A DNA stretch of 64,000 bases, taken from Natronococcus sp. A-GB7. GTDB taxonomy: Archaea; Halobacteriota; Halobacteria; Halobacteriales; Natrialbaceae. The notes beneath the pieces are model-generated. The model made no database searches. It was not told the origin of the DNA and worked only from the letters and a program-made list of their open reading frames with translations. Where the stretch lies: positions 1 through 64,000 of the forward strand of contig NZ_JARUKV010000010.1 of NCBI RefSeq assembly GCF_029688865.1, read 5' to 3'. Positions 26,067-35,275 of the stretch are shown one piece after another. Position 1 is the first letter of the stretch. Each line of letters begins with the position of its first letter. The position numbers and the translations under genes are program-made.

Positions 26067-26187
26067 TGGTTGTTCACCTCTCCTACGCGCGGGCTCGCGC
26101 TCCCCTGCCGTCCGGGCTGGGTCCCGGGCCGACGTCCGGTCGGCGGAAGTCCTGTGAGGCTAGGAGCATCATCAACCCCGCGTAGGG
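26067..26187 (-). promoter_or_regulatory. Structured 5' leader of the rpl7ae operon (with TATA box at 26212-26221)
   Basis: CTTTTAAG on the minus strand at 26212-26221 predicts a start near 26187. The leader pairs CCTACGCG (26179-26186) with CGCGTAGG (26082-26089). Inside, GCTCC/GGAGC, GCCGAC-CGGAC-GTCGGC and CCGGG-ACCCAG-CCCGG form further stems. The outer helix ends next to a GGAGAGGTGA stretch 10 bases before ATG, so folding could mask translation. A kink-turn for L7Ae was not convincing by eye. The remaining bases 26188-26388 up to tmcA hold the divergent promoters only. Confidence 0.55.
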
Positions 26188-26388
26188 TGTACTACGCAGT
26201 AGCGCTGCCCCCCTTAAAAGCGTGTCCAAACGGCCGGACGAGTGGGATCGGTCCGCACAGCCGGTAGCGGCTGTTTCGGATCGAAACTCGAGCTGCGCCG
26301 ATCGGCCGTAGCCGACGTCGCCGATCGACCACACGGACCGCGACCGCCAGACCGTGACCTCTTACATCCGAGACGACGACTCGAGGGT

Positions 26389-28650
26389 ATGGCCGCGGAC
26401 GACGACCTCGTCGACCTCGCCCGATCGCTCCGGACGGAGGCGAGGCAGACGAACGAACGGCGAGTGCTGGTACTGGCCGGCGACCGAGAGCGCGGATACG
26501 AGCGCCTCGAGGCGATCCTCGACCGACTCTCGGTAGCGATCACCCGAACCACGCTCGTCGGTCCCGAGGATCGCCTACGCTGCGAGCAGCTCTCCCAGAC
26601 CCACGTCGGCGAGCTGCTCGGCACGACGCGGGACGTCGTCGTCCTCGACGCTCACGACCAGCTCCAGCCCAACGCCCTCGGCAAGCTCGTCGGGACGGTC
26701 GACGGCGGCGGGCTCCTCGTCCTGCTGACACCGTCGCTCGAGTCCTGGCCCGATCGCCGGGACGCGTTCGACGAGTCCCTGGCCGTGCCGCCGTTTTCGC
26801 TGTCGGACGTCACCGGCCGGTTCAGACGCCGGCTCGTCGAGACGCTGCAGGCACACCGCGGGGTCGGGATCGTCGACCTCGAGACCGATCGGATCGTCGA
26901 CGAAGGGCTGACCCGTCCCGCACCGAGGCTGGACGCGAGCACGGAGCCGGAGCCGCCCGCGAACCGCCGCTTCCCGACCCCGACCTACGGGTCCTGTCTG
27001 ACCGACGACCAGGCCGAGGCCGTGGCCGCGTTCGAATCGCTGTTCGACGCCCCGGCAGCGGTCGTGCTCGAGGCCGATCGCGGCCGGGGCAAGTCGAGCG
27101 CGGCGGGGCTGGCCGCGGGCGCGTTCGCCGCCGACGGGGAAGACGTGCTCGTGACCGCACCCGACTTTCGGAACGCGCGGGAGGTGTTCGACCGCGCCCG
27201 AGAGCTCTGTGAGACGCTCGAGGAGTGCGAGACGACCGAACCGCGCCGGCTCGAGACGGTGGCGGGCGGGCGCGTCCGCTACCTCGATCCGGCCGCGGCG
27301 CTCGAGGAGTGCGAGGCTGCCGACGTCGTGATCGTCGACGAGGCTGCCGCGCTCCCGGTCGCCACTCTCGAGGGGCTGCTGGCGGCCGATCGGATCGCGT
27401 TCGCGACGACGATACACGGCTACGAGGGAGCGGGGAGAGGGTTCTCGGTTCGGTTCCGGGATCGGCTCGCCGAGAGCGAGCACGCGGTCACCGAGCGAAC
27501 GCTGACTGAGCCGATCCGGTACGCCGCGGGCGACCCGATCGAGGTCTGGGCGTTTCGCGCCCTGCTGCTCGACGCCCGTCCTCCGGTCGAGCCGCTCGTC
27601 GCGGACGCCGCCCCGGAGACCGTCCGCTATCGGCGACTCGAGCCCGACGACCTGTTGGCCGACGAACGGCTCCTGCGGGAGGCGTTCGGCCTGCTCGTGC
27701 TCGCACACTACCGCACCGAGCCCAACGATCTTGCGCGCCTGCTCGACGCGCCGAACCTCGAGGCCCGCGCGCTGGTCTACGACGGCCACGTCGCCAGCGT
27801 CGCCCTGCTGGCCCGCGAGGGGCACCTCTCGGCCGAGCAGCGGGCGATGATGTACGAGGGTGGGCGCATCCGCGGGAACATGCTCCCCGACGTGCTCACG
27901 AGCCAGTTGCGGGACGAACGGGCAGGCGAGTCCGCCGGAGTACGGGTCGTGCGGATCGCGACCCATCACGCCGCGCGCTCGCGAGGGCTGGGCTCGCGGC
28001 TGCTCGCGGAGATCCGCGAGGAGTACGGGACCGAGGTCGACTGGCTCGGCACCGGGTTCGGGGCGACCCCGGGGCTGCTCGAGTTCTGGCGGGCGAACGG
28101 CTACGCGACGGTCCACGTCTCGACGACGCGAAACGACGCCAGCGGGGAGTACTCGGCGCTGTTGCTCTCGCCGACGGCCGAGACGGGCGAAGGGTTGCGC
28201 GACCGCCACGCCGAGCGCTTCGCCGAACGGTTCGCCGCCCTCTGTTCTGACGCCCTCGCCGACCTCGAGCCCGACGTCGCGCGGGCGGTCCTGCGAAGCG
28301 TCCCCGCCGACGCCGCCCCGTCGCTCGAGCTGAGCGCCCACGAGTGGCGCGTCGTCGCGGGCGCCGCCTACGGGCCGGGCCTGTTCGACGTCGATCCTGG
28401 CCCCTTCCGCGAGCTGGTCGTCCGATATCTCGTCGAGCAACCCGCAACGATCGAGCTGACGACCCGACAGGAGCGGCTGCTGGCTCTCCGAGCGCTGCAG
28501 GCCCGCGACTGGGAGACGGTCGCCGAGCGGCTCGACTTCCACTCCACGGGGCAGTGCATGCGCGCCCTCGGCGATGCGTTCTGCCCGCTGGTCGACCGCT
28601 ACGGAACCGACGCGGCGCTCGAGGTTCGGGATCGGTTCGGGGGATCCTGA
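26389..28650 (+). CDS. tmcA: tRNA(Met) cytidine acetyltransferase TmcA
   Basis: The 753-residue enzyme makes N4-acetylcytidine in RNA from acetyl-CoA and ATP. Domain order: N-terminal DUF1726-like (about 20-180), helicase-like ATPase with P-loop ADRGRGKSS near 229-237 and DEAAALP, then GNAT-type acetyltransferase with THHAARSRGLGSRLLAEI, and a tRNA-binding C-terminal tail. The ATG at 26389 is chosen; upstream in-frame residues are R/P rich and not part of the family. In archaea the enzyme also acetylates other RNAs. Confidence 0.93.
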   Translation: MAADDDLVDLARSLRTEARQTNERRVLVLAGDRERGYERLEAILDRLSVAITRTTLVGPEDRLRCEQLSQTHVGELLGTTRDVVVLDAHDQLQPNALGKLVGTVDGGGLLVLLTPSLESWPDRRDAFDESLAVPPFSLSDVTGRFRRRLVETLQAHRGVGIVDLETDRIVDEGLTRPAPRLDASTEPEPPANRRFPTPTYGSCLTDDQAEAVAAFESLFDAPAAVVLEADRGRGKSSAAGLAAGAFAADGEDVLVTAPDFRNAREVFDRARELCETLEECETTEPRRLETVAGGRVRYLDPAAALEECEAADVVIVDEAAALPVATLEGLLAADRIAFATTIHGYEGAGRGFSVRFRDRLAESEHAVTERTLTEPIRYAAGDPIEVWAFRALLLDARPPVEPLVADAAPETVRYRRLEPDDLLADERLLREAFGLLVLAHYRTEPNDLARLLDAPNLEARALVYDGHVASVALLAREGHLSAEQRAMMYEGGRIRGNMLPDVLTSQLRDERAGESAGVRVVRIATHHAARSRGLGSRLLAEIREEYGTEVDWLGTGFGATPGLLEFWRANGYATVHVSTTRNDASGEYSALLLSPTAETGEGLRDRHAERFAERFAALCSDALADLEPDVARAVLRSVPADAAPSLELSAHEWRVVAGAAYGPGLFDVDPGPFRELVVRYLVEQPATIELTTRQERLLALRALQARDWETVAERLDFHSTGQCMRALGDAFCPLVDRYGTDAALEVRDRFGGS

Positions 28651-28665
28651 TACGACCGCCCGGCG

Positions 28666-29394
28666 CTACGACAGCACTCGCCGCAGGATCGCGTTCGGAA
28701 CGACGTCGAAGACCCGCGCGACCAGTCGCCACCGACGGGTGACGTAGACGTGGCTTCGTTCTCCGTGGATCGCTCGAGCGATCTGCTCTGCCGCGGTCTC
28801 TGGCGAACACATCCAGAACGAGCCGTACGCCAGCTCGGTGTCGACGAACCCCGGTTCGACGGTCGTCACCGTCACGTCCGTCTCGCCCCCGCGCGCTCGC
28901 GTCCGCAGCCCCTCGAGATAGGTCGTGACGAACGCCTTCGAGGCGTTGTACGCCGGCACGGCGCCGTTGCCGAAGTGGGCTGCGACCGAGGAGATGCCGA
29001 CGAGGTGGCCGTCGATCCCCTGTTCCTCGAAGTGCGAGACCGCGGCGGTCGCGATCGCCGCGAACCCGCGAACGTTGACGTCGATCGTCTTCCGCTCGGG
29101 TCCCCACTCGAGGTCGGGGTTCAGGTCGGCGGTGCCGGCGCTGATGACGACGAGGTCGACCGACGCCATCGCGTCGGCGAGCGCGTCGAACCGCTCGCGG
29201 GCCGCCTCGGCGTCGGCGACGTCCATCGTCGCGACGTACGATCTGGTCGGTAACTCCTCGCCGATCTCCCGGAGCCGTTCCGTTCGCCTGGCCGCCAGCC
29301 CGACCTCGTAGCCGTCGGCGGCCAGCTTCCGGGCCAGTGCCGCACCGATCCCCGACGACGCGCCGACCACGATCGCTCCGCCCGTTCGTCCCAT
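28666..29394 (-). CDS. Short-chain dehydrogenase/reductase
   Basis: The 242-residue protein has cofactor motif GASSGIGAALARKL at 11-24, NADP-hinting ARRTERL after strand 2, an NAG-like VISAGTADLNP and catalytic YNASK at about 156-160. A basic C-terminal tail with a hydrophobic stretch is seen. Product unknown. The gene converges on tmcA with a 15-base gap and diverges from the DUF456-like gene. Confidence 0.88.
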   Translation of the reverse strand: MGRTGGAIVVGASSGIGAALARKLAADGYEVGLAARRTERLREIGEELPTRSYVATMDVADAEAARERFDALADAMASVDLVVISAGTADLNPDLEWGPERKTIDVNVRGFAAIATAAVSHFEEQGIDGHLVGISSVAAHFGNGAVPAYNASKAFVTTYLEGLRTRARGGETDVTVTTVEPGFVDTELAYGSFWMCSPETAAEQIARAIHGERSHVYVTRRWRLVARVFDVVPNAILRRVLS

Positions 29395-29471
29395 ACCGGT
29401 CGGTTCGTCCCGCCGTTCCTAACCGTTCCGGAGGCGGTACGACTTTGCCGCCGCCGCGTCTTCGCCCTCCT

Positions 29472-29957
29472 ATGGTCGACGTCATCGCCGCCCTCGCGAT
29501 CGCCCTGCTCGTCGGCGGCGTCGCCGGCACTGTCGTCCCGCTCGTCCCCGGCGGCCTGCTCTCGGTCTCGGGTGTCCTGCTGTACTGGTGGGGGTCGGGG
29601 TTTACCGAGCCCGGTCCGATCTCCCTGTTCGTTCTCCTTTCCCTCGGCGCGCTCACCCTGTTCGTCGAGTTCTTCGCCGGCTCGATCGCAGCGCGGGCCG
29701 GCGGCGCCTCCTGGACGACGACGGGTGCCGCCGCAGTCGTCGGGATCGCGCTCATGCTCCTGACGGGCCCGATCGGGCTGCTCGTCGGCCTGTTCGGCAC
29801 CGTATTCGTCCTCGAGTTCGTCCGCGGCGGCGACGTCGATCACAGCACCCGGTCGGCGTTCTACGCGACGGTCGGCATCCTCGCGTCGACGGCCGCCCAG
29901 GTCCTGCTGACGGCGTCGATCCTGCTCGGCTTCCTGGTCGCCGTGTTCGTGTTCTGA
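29472..29957 (+). CDS. DUF456-like small membrane protein
   Basis: The 161-residue protein has about four to five membrane helices. Glycine-rich helix starts (VGGVAGTVVPLVPGGLLSV and LLTGPIGLLVGLFGTVF) separated by short loops match DUF456. No function is known. ATG at 29472 gives a hydrophobic N-terminus and 77 bases of divergent promoter to the SDR. It is followed by the small Cys protein gene at 29999. Confidence 0.75.
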   Translation: MVDVIAALAIALLVGGVAGTVVPLVPGGLLSVSGVLLYWWGSGFTEPGPISLFVLLSLGALTLFVEFFAGSIAARAGGASWTTTGAAAVVGIALMLLTGPIGLLVGLFGTVFVLEFVRGGDVDHSTRSAFYATVGILASTAAQVLLTASILLGFLVAVFVF

Positions 29958-29998
29958 CCGACCGTAAACGCCGAGTCACTGGCCATCGTCTCGAGCGT

Positions 29999-30169
29999 AT
30001 GGACTGCTCGGAGGACGGCTGCGACCGCCCGGCCTGTGTCGAGCTCCACGTCCCGTGGGGCGAGAACAGGGTCGTCTGTGCCGCCCACGCTCGCGTCCTC
30101 GGGCGGCAGGACGGCGTCGTCGCGGATCCGCGTCCCGACAGCGGGGACGATCTCCTCGAGGACGACTGA
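29999..30169 (+). CDS. Small Cys/His zinc-binding protein (56 residues)
   Basis: The sequence MDCSEDGCDRPACVELHVPW with Cys3, Cys8, Cys13, Cys27 and His30 suggests a zinc site, followed by an acidic tail. The family is not recognised. ATG at 29999; 41 bases behind the DUF456-like gene, likely same transcript. Confidence 0.62.
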   Translation: MDCSEDGCDRPACVELHVPWGENRVVCAAHARVLGRQDGVVADPRPDSGDDLLEDD

Positions 30170-30323
30170 GAGGAGATGGGGAGCACCCGCCGGATCGGAT
30201 TGCGTAACTGGTTCTTCATCCGAAAAAATTTCCCAATCCACCAAGAGATCTATCCAACGCATTTTATAACTTCTCTCCGATCGCATATTTGGTTTAACTC
30301 CTTTGGATCGCATAGAATGGTGT

Positions 30324-31013
30324 ATGAGAGACAGCACACGAGCGACTCGGCGCAACGTCCTCAAGACCGCCGGTGCCGTCGGTGCAACGGCGTTTATCGC
30401 GGGCTGTAACGGCAACGGCAACGACGAACCGGACGACGAGGAACCGGACGACGAGGAGCCAGCGAACGACGAGGAGCCGGACGAGAACGGGGAAGCGATC
30501 GAACCCGGCACGCGGATCGAGTTCGACGCCCAGACGGCGGGGTGGGTCGGAATCGAACCCGAGGAGATCGCCGACGAAGAGAATCCGACGCTCACCCTTC
30601 AGGAAGGCGAGGAGTACGAGATCGGCTGGGAGGAGGGCGACGGATCGCAGCACAATATCGAGATCCGGGACGAGGACGACGAGGTGATCGACGACCTCGA
30701 GACCGAGATCACCGACGAGGGTGGCGACGATCAGTTCCTCGAGTTCGAGGCCAGCGAGGAGATGGCGACGTACGTCTGTGAGCCCCACGAGACGACGATG
30801 GTCGGCGATATCGAGATCGAGGGCAACGGCGAGGCCGAAGAGGACGAGGAGGACGACGAAGCAGAGGACGAGATGGATGACGAAGAAGAGAACGGTGAAG
30901 ACGAGATGGATGATGAAGAGGAGAACGGTGAAGACGAGATGGATGATGAAGAGGAGAACGGTGAAGATGAGATGGATGATGAAGAAGAGAACGGTGAAGA
31001 CGAGGACGAGTAA
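30324..31013 (+). CDS. Blue-copper (halocyanin/plastocyanin-like) lipoprotein with acidic repeat tail
   Basis: The 229-residue electron carrier has a Tat/lipobox leader (TRRNVLKTAGAVGATAFIAGC, Cys28). Copper ligands are His110 (SQHNIEI), Cys152, His155 and Met159 (YVCEPHETTM). The tail has four copies of an 11-residue acidic unit EDEMDDEEENG (about 181-224). It acts on the outer face of the membrane. The ATG at 30324 fits the Tat motif. Two TATA-like boxes (ATTTTATAAC at about 30259-30268, TTTAAC near 30292) precede it. Confidence 0.85.
   Translation: MRDSTRATRRNVLKTAGAVGATAFIAGCNGNGNDEPDDEEPDDEEPANDEEPDENGEAIEPGTRIEFDAQTAGWVGIEPEEIADEENPTLTLQEGEEYEIGWEEGDGSQHNIEIRDEDDEVIDDLETEITDEGGDDQFLEFEASEEMATYVCEPHETTMVGDIEIEGNGEAEEDEEDDEAEDEMDDEEENGEDEMDDEEENGEDEMDDEEENGEDEMDDEEENGEDEDE
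30864..30995 (+). repeat. Four 33-base tandem repeats coding for acidic units
   Basis: The repeats encode EDEMDDEEENG, four units within the copper-protein gene. The units differ only at a few third-codon positions, so they arose by slippage or recombination and may vary in copy number between strains. Confidence 0.9.
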
Positions 31014-31115
31014 CGCCAAGAAGCTGCCTTCACCGTTCTGATCTGCGTCCGGCGGCCTCGAGTCGAAGGATTCGAGGAGCGAGCGACCGGCCGGACGCCG
31101 CCTAGTCGTGACGGC

Positions 31116-32837
31116 TCAGGGGTGGGTGTAGTAGGCGAGCGTCCCGTCCTCCCCGTCTACGCTGTCGATCCGGGCGAAGCCGACGCGCTCGAACTGCACC
31201 ATCTCGTCGGGCTCGAGGGCGGCGACCTCGGGTTCGGCCTGGCCACTGACGTCGCCGTCCATCGTTCGCATTCGGACGGGGACGCTCTCGTTTGCGGGCA
31301 CCCAGTGGACGACGTCGACGTCGCCCTCGCGAACGACGTCGATGTCCTCACCGGTGTACTGGAGCGTATCGCGGGTGTACTGGAAACAGCCCAGCCCCTT
31401 GAGCCAGATGCGGTCCTCGCGCTGAGGGAGGTCGTCGGGCTCGAGCAGAACGGCGTCGCCGGCGGGAATCTTCCGGACGCCGCGGTCCTCGTGGTTGGGG
31501 TGGAGCGGCGGGTTCGCCTCGTCGGGCGGGCTCCCACCCAACGGGACCTCGGCCCCGTCGCGGACGAGGAACCGGCGGTCGGTCTCCTCGTCGATCAGGT
31601 CGCGGTTGTTCGCGTAGATCGAACTCATCGCGAGGTCGACGTCGCTGGTCGACGTGCCGAGCCCGACCATCGCGTCGACGATGGCCTCGCCGCGGATCCC
31701 CCGCCGACGGAGACTCCTCAGCGTCGGCGCGCGCGGATCGTCCCAGCCGTCGAGTCGTCCCTCGTCGATCAGCTCGGCGATCGTCGACGTGCTCATCTTC
31801 ACGTCGTAGGCGTCGATCTGAACGTGGCCCCAGTGGACGACCTCGGGGTACTCCCAGCCGAAGTAGTCGTACAAAAAGCCCTGTCGTTTCGCCGAGTCCT
31901 GCAGGTCGATCCCGCGGACGATGTGGGTGACGTCGACGACGTGGTCGTCGATCGCCGACTGGAAGTCGAGCATCGGCCAGCAGCGGTACTCCTCGGCCTC
32001 CTCGCGCGGATGAGGCGTGTCGATCATTCGGAAGCCGACCCAGTCACGCAGCGCGGGATTCTTGTGTTCGATGTCGGTCTTCACGCGGAGGACCATCTCG
32101 CCACTGTCGTAGACGCCCGCGATCATGTCCTCGAACTCCTCGAGGACCGTCTCGACGTCCTTCTCGCGGTGCGGGCAGGCCTCGCCGTTGTTTTTCAGTT
32201 TGGAGAACTCCTCGCCCGAACACGAGCAGGTGTACGCCCCGCCCATGTCGATCAGCTTCCGGGCGTGGTCGTAGTAGATATCGAGGCGGTCGCTGGCCTT
32301 GAACGTCGCATCGGGCTCGAAGCCTAGATACTCGAGATCCTCGAGGATCGCGTCGTAGGCCTCGAGGTCGGGCCGCTTGGTCTCGGGGTCGGTATCGTCG
32401 AAACGAACGCAGAACCAGCCGTCGTAGCGCTCCTTGTAGGTGCCGATGACGGCGGGCATCCGGGCGTGGCCGACGTGCCACGGTCCGTTGGGGTTCGGGG
32501 CACACCGCATCCGGACCTCGTCGTACTCCTCCGCGCGGGGGAGGTCGGGCAGGTCGTGGTCGTCACCCTCGTCCTCGGCCTCGATCTCCGCGAGCTCCTC
32601 GGGGGCGAGCTCCTCGAGTCGCTCGCGCTTCTCGGCGTAGGCGAGGTCGTTGACCCGTCCGACAACGCCGCCGACGACGCCAGGAATTTGGTCCCCGTGC
32701 TCGCGGAAGGAGGGGTTGTCGCCCATCAGCGGACCCATGATCGCGCCGACGTCCGCGTCGCTCTCGTGTTTCACCGCGTTCAACAGCGCGTGCTTCTCCG
32801 CCTCCCGTTCGATCCGGTCGCGCAAGTCGTCGTCCAT
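31116..32837 (-). CDS. gltX: Glutamyl-tRNA synthetase (archaeal type)
   Basis: The 573-codon gene charges tRNA with glutamate; archaeal forms often also load tRNA-Gln, which then needs transamidation. Class I motifs: HVGHAR at 121-126 (HIGH) and VKMSTSTIAEL (KMSKS-like). The N-terminal region before about 105 is an archaeal and eukaryotic-type extension. The C-terminal part is the glutaminyl-like beta-barrel domain. Strongly acidic. Confidence 0.95.
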   Translation of the reverse strand: MDDDLRDRIEREAEKHALLNAVKHESDADVGAIMGPLMGDNPSFREHGDQIPGVVGGVVGRVNDLAYAEKRERLEELAPEELAEIEAEDEGDDHDLPDLPRAEEYDEVRMRCAPNPNGPWHVGHARMPAVIGTYKERYDGWFCVRFDDTDPETKRPDLEAYDAILEDLEYLGFEPDATFKASDRLDIYYDHARKLIDMGGAYTCSCSGEEFSKLKNNGEACPHREKDVETVLEEFEDMIAGVYDSGEMVLRVKTDIEHKNPALRDWVGFRMIDTPHPREEAEEYRCWPMLDFQSAIDDHVVDVTHIVRGIDLQDSAKRQGFLYDYFGWEYPEVVHWGHVQIDAYDVKMSTSTIAELIDEGRLDGWDDPRAPTLRSLRRRGIRGEAIVDAMVGLGTSTSDVDLAMSSIYANNRDLIDEETDRRFLVRDGAEVPLGGSPPDEANPPLHPNHEDRGVRKIPAGDAVLLEPDDLPQREDRIWLKGLGCFQYTRDTLQYTGEDIDVVREGDVDVVHWVPANESVPVRMRTMDGDVSGQAEPEVAALEPDEMVQFERVGFARIDSVDGEDGTLAYYTHP

Positions 32838-32930
32838 TACCGTGGGGTATTCGCCGCCCGCTCAAAACCGCAGCGGTGTCGGCTCGTCGCCCACATTCCG
32901 AGCGGAGCGTGTCGGCTCACCGATCCCGTG

Positions 32931-33377
32931 TCAGGCCGTTGCGGGCGGCTGCTGTGCCGTGTCGATCCAGAACCGTTCGATCGCCTCCGCCATCGAGGTA
33001 AACTCCGGCATAGCGTCGGGCTTCGTGAGGTAAGCGTTTGCAGCGCTGGCGTAGCTCGCGGTGATATCCTCCTCGGCGCTCGAACTCGAGAGCACGAGCA
33101 CCGGCGGCGGCGGGTAGTCGAGTTCCTCCTCGAGCACCTCGAGAACGGCGAGCCCGTCCTTTCGCGGAAGATTCAGATCGAGCAACACCAGGTCGGGACA
33201 GGGCTCGGAGTCCTCGGGCTGGCGGAAGTACGCTGCCGCCTCCTCTCCGTCGCTGATAACCTGGAACGAGATCTCGCTCTCGGTCGCGCGAAACGCCTCC
33301 TGCGTGAGGCGGACGTCACCCGGGTTGTCCTCGATCAGGAGTACGTCTACCGGCTCGTCGGGTGTGCGATCGTTCAT
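32931..33377 (-). CDS. Stand-alone response regulator (receiver domain)
   Basis: The 148-residue receiver has the acidic pair in LLIEDNPGD, phosphoacceptor Asp67 in LLDLNLPR, conserved Ser/Thr in VLVLSSSS, and Lys in LTKPD. There is no output domain. It probably acts as a phosphate shuttle or protein-binding switch downstream of a histidine kinase not in this window. ATG at 33377. Confidence 0.9.
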   Translation of the reverse strand: MNDRTPDEPVDVLLIEDNPGDVRLTQEAFRATESEISFQVISDGEEAAAYFRQPEDSEPCPDLVLLDLNLPRKDGLAVLEVLEEELDYPPPPVLVLSSSSAEEDITASYASAANAYLTKPDAMPEFTSMAEAIERFWIDTAQQPPATA

Positions 33378-33567
33378 ACACACCACTACAGGAGTCACGT
33401 GCGTAAGACTCGTCCCTACACACTTGGTGATCGACGTCCCCTCGAGGGATCGTAGAGAACGTTCCGTTGAACGGCCGCACACGCCGATCCTGTCACCGAT
33501 AGAACGCGAGGCGCCCTCGGGATCCCTCGGTCTCCCGGAACCCGCCCGTCTCGACGATCGGTAGTGA

Positions 33568-33578
33568 CAATTATGTAT
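33568..33578 (+). promoter_or_regulatory. TATA box for the second receiver gene
   Basis: CAATTATGTAT sits about 26 bases before the ATG at 33599, indicating a leaderless transcript. Confidence 0.6.
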
Positions 33579-33598
33579 CCACGTCTGGTGGATCCGTT

Positions 33599-34009
33599 AT
33601 GGGTGGACCGAAGCATGTGGGAGAAATACTTTTGGCGGAGGACAATCCGGGGGACGTCCGCCTTACGAGAGAGATGTTCGAGAACGCGGACCTCCGGGGG
33701 AACTATCACGTCGTCACCGACGGCGCCGAGGCGCTCGAGTTCCTCGAGCGACGCGGCGAGTACGAATCCGCACCCCGTCCCGACCTCGTCCTGCTCGACT
33801 GGCACTTCCCGAAAAAAAGCGGGAAGGAGGTGCTACGAACCATCAGGGCCGACGAGGAACTCCGCGAGATCCCGGTCGTCGTACTGACGGGGACACAACC
33901 GGAGCTAAAGAAGCTGCAGTCGGAACCGCCGCAGGCGGACGCGTACGTTCTGAAGCCTCTCGAGGCCGAGGAGTGTCGCAGTCTCGTCGAGAAGTTCTGC
34001 TCCGATTGA
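33599..34009 (+). CDS. Stand-alone response regulator (receiver domain)
   Basis: The 136-residue receiver is divergent from the similar gene at 32931. It has LLAEDNPGD, Asp67 in VLLDWHFPKK, VVVLTGTQ and VLKPL. The two proteins share the DNPGDVRL start, so they are probably paralogues. No output domain. Related stand-alone receivers act in haloarchaeal signal relays; the partner kinases are unknown. Confidence 0.9.
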   Translation: MGGPKHVGEILLAEDNPGDVRLTREMFENADLRGNYHVVTDGAEALEFLERRGEYESAPRPDLVLLDWHFPKKSGKEVLRTIRADEELREIPVVVLTGTQPELKKLQSEPPQADAYVLKPLEAEECRSLVEKFCSD

Positions 34010-34173
34010 GACGTCCTACTGCAGCGATTTCCCGAGCAGCCGGGGGACGATCGCGGTCTTCGGAACCGACAGCCAGGAATCCGAATGAGAACCGTCTCCA
34101 GCCGGATTGATCCCGGACGCTCCCGGCGGTACCCGCGTTGTCTCCTCGAGAACCGGGGCCGAGAACGACCCGA

Positions 34174-35274
34174 TCAGTATCCGCGTTCGATCAGGTAGTC
34201 CGCGATGTCACAGAGCAGTTCGCGGGCCTCGTTGTCCGGCAGCACCTCGAGTCGGTCCTTCCCCTGCTCGACGAGCTCGCGAGCGCGATCGTTCGCGTAG
34301 GTGATCGAGCCGACGCGCTCGAGTTCGGCGACGGCGTCGTCGATCTCGCTCTCGGTGACTCGCTCGACGTCCTCGGTGTCGACCAGGTCCTCGATTTCGA
34401 TCCCCTGGTCGCGGGCATGGACGGTGATCAGCGTCTGTTTCTCTTCGACGAGATCGCTCCCTCGCTGCTTGCCGAGTTCCTCGCTCGGAACGGTCAGATC
34501 GAGCACGTCGTCGTGGATCTGGAAGGCTCGACCGATGTCGAGGCCGTAGCCGTACAGCGCATCGACCGTTTCGTCGTCGGCTCCCTGCAAGATCGCCGGG
34601 AGACACGCCGACGCGGCATAGAGCACCGCGGTCTTCTGTTCGACCATCTCGAGGTACTCCTCGGGCGTGACGTCGTCGCGTTGCTCGAAGTCGACGTCCA
34701 GGGACTGACCCTCGCAAATCTTCGTACACGTCGTCGCGAGGATCTCGAGGGCGTCGACCGCTCGAGAGGGCTTTGCGCCGGTCTCGAGCATGATCTCGAA
34801 CGCCTTCGAGTAGAGCGTGTCGCCCGCGAGGATCGCCGTCTCGAGGTCGTACTCCCGGTGGACGGCCGGGACCCCGCGGCGGAGGTCGTCGTCGTCCATG
34901 ATGTCGTCGTGGATCAGCGTGAACGACTGGATGACCTCGACGCTGACGGCGGCTGCCATCGCGTCGATCGTCTCTGGCGCTCGCGGCTCGCCGCTCGCGT
35001 CGTCCGCGGAACGCGGTTCCGCGCTCTCTTCGAGCGTCGGAAACTCACGATACCCCCGCGAGAGCGGCTCGACGTCGGCGAGTGCTTCCGCGGTCGTCAG
35101 CAACACCGTCGGGCGGAGCCGCTTGCCGCCCGCGTCCAGCAGGTACCGCGAGGCCTCGTAGAGCCGTTCGGGTCGCTGGATCGGAAGCGCCTCCGGGATC
35201 GCCTCGTTGACCAACTTGCGGCGCTGGTTAACGGCCTCGAGCACTGCTTCCTCACGTGCCTCGGGACTGGTCAT
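34174..35274 (-). CDS. idsA: Geranylgeranyl (isoprenyl) diphosphate synthase
   Basis: The 366-residue trans-prenyltransferase makes the C20 (or longer) chains for archaeal lipids. The first aspartate motif DDIMDDDDLRRG begins at about 123 and the second is DDVLDLT. Phe118, five residues before the first Asp, is consistent with C20 products. About 30 acidic residues (80-102) form an insertion. The ATG at 35274 is preferred to a TTG at 35286. It lies one base behind the RNase J gene. Confidence 0.92.
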   Translation of the reverse strand: MTSPEAREEAVLEAVNQRRKLVNEAIPEALPIQRPERLYEASRYLLDAGGKRLRPTVLLTTAEALADVEPLSRGYREFPTLEESAEPRSADDASGEPRAPETIDAMAAAVSVEVIQSFTLIHDDIMDDDDLRRGVPAVHREYDLETAILAGDTLYSKAFEIMLETGAKPSRAVDALEILATTCTKICEGQSLDVDFEQRDDVTPEEYLEMVEQKTAVLYAASACLPAILQGADDETVDALYGYGLDIGRAFQIHDDVLDLTVPSEELGKQRGSDLVEEKQTLITVHARDQGIEIEDLVDTEDVERVTESEIDDAVAELERVGSITYANDRARELVEQGKDRLEVLPDNEARELLCDIADYLIERGY

Positions 35275-35275
35275 A

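Noticed and set aside
26575-28542. Minus-strand open frame of 655 codons
   Set aside because: Antisense to tmcA, which has strong family motifs; long shadow frames are common at this GC content.
27896-29800. Minus-strand open frame of 634 codons
   Set aside because: It runs antisense to tmcA and out of frame through the SDR; low-complexity R-rich composition.
30864-30995. CRISPR-like short tandem repeats
   Set aside because: The units are 33 bases without spacers, in frame, and encode an acidic protein tail.
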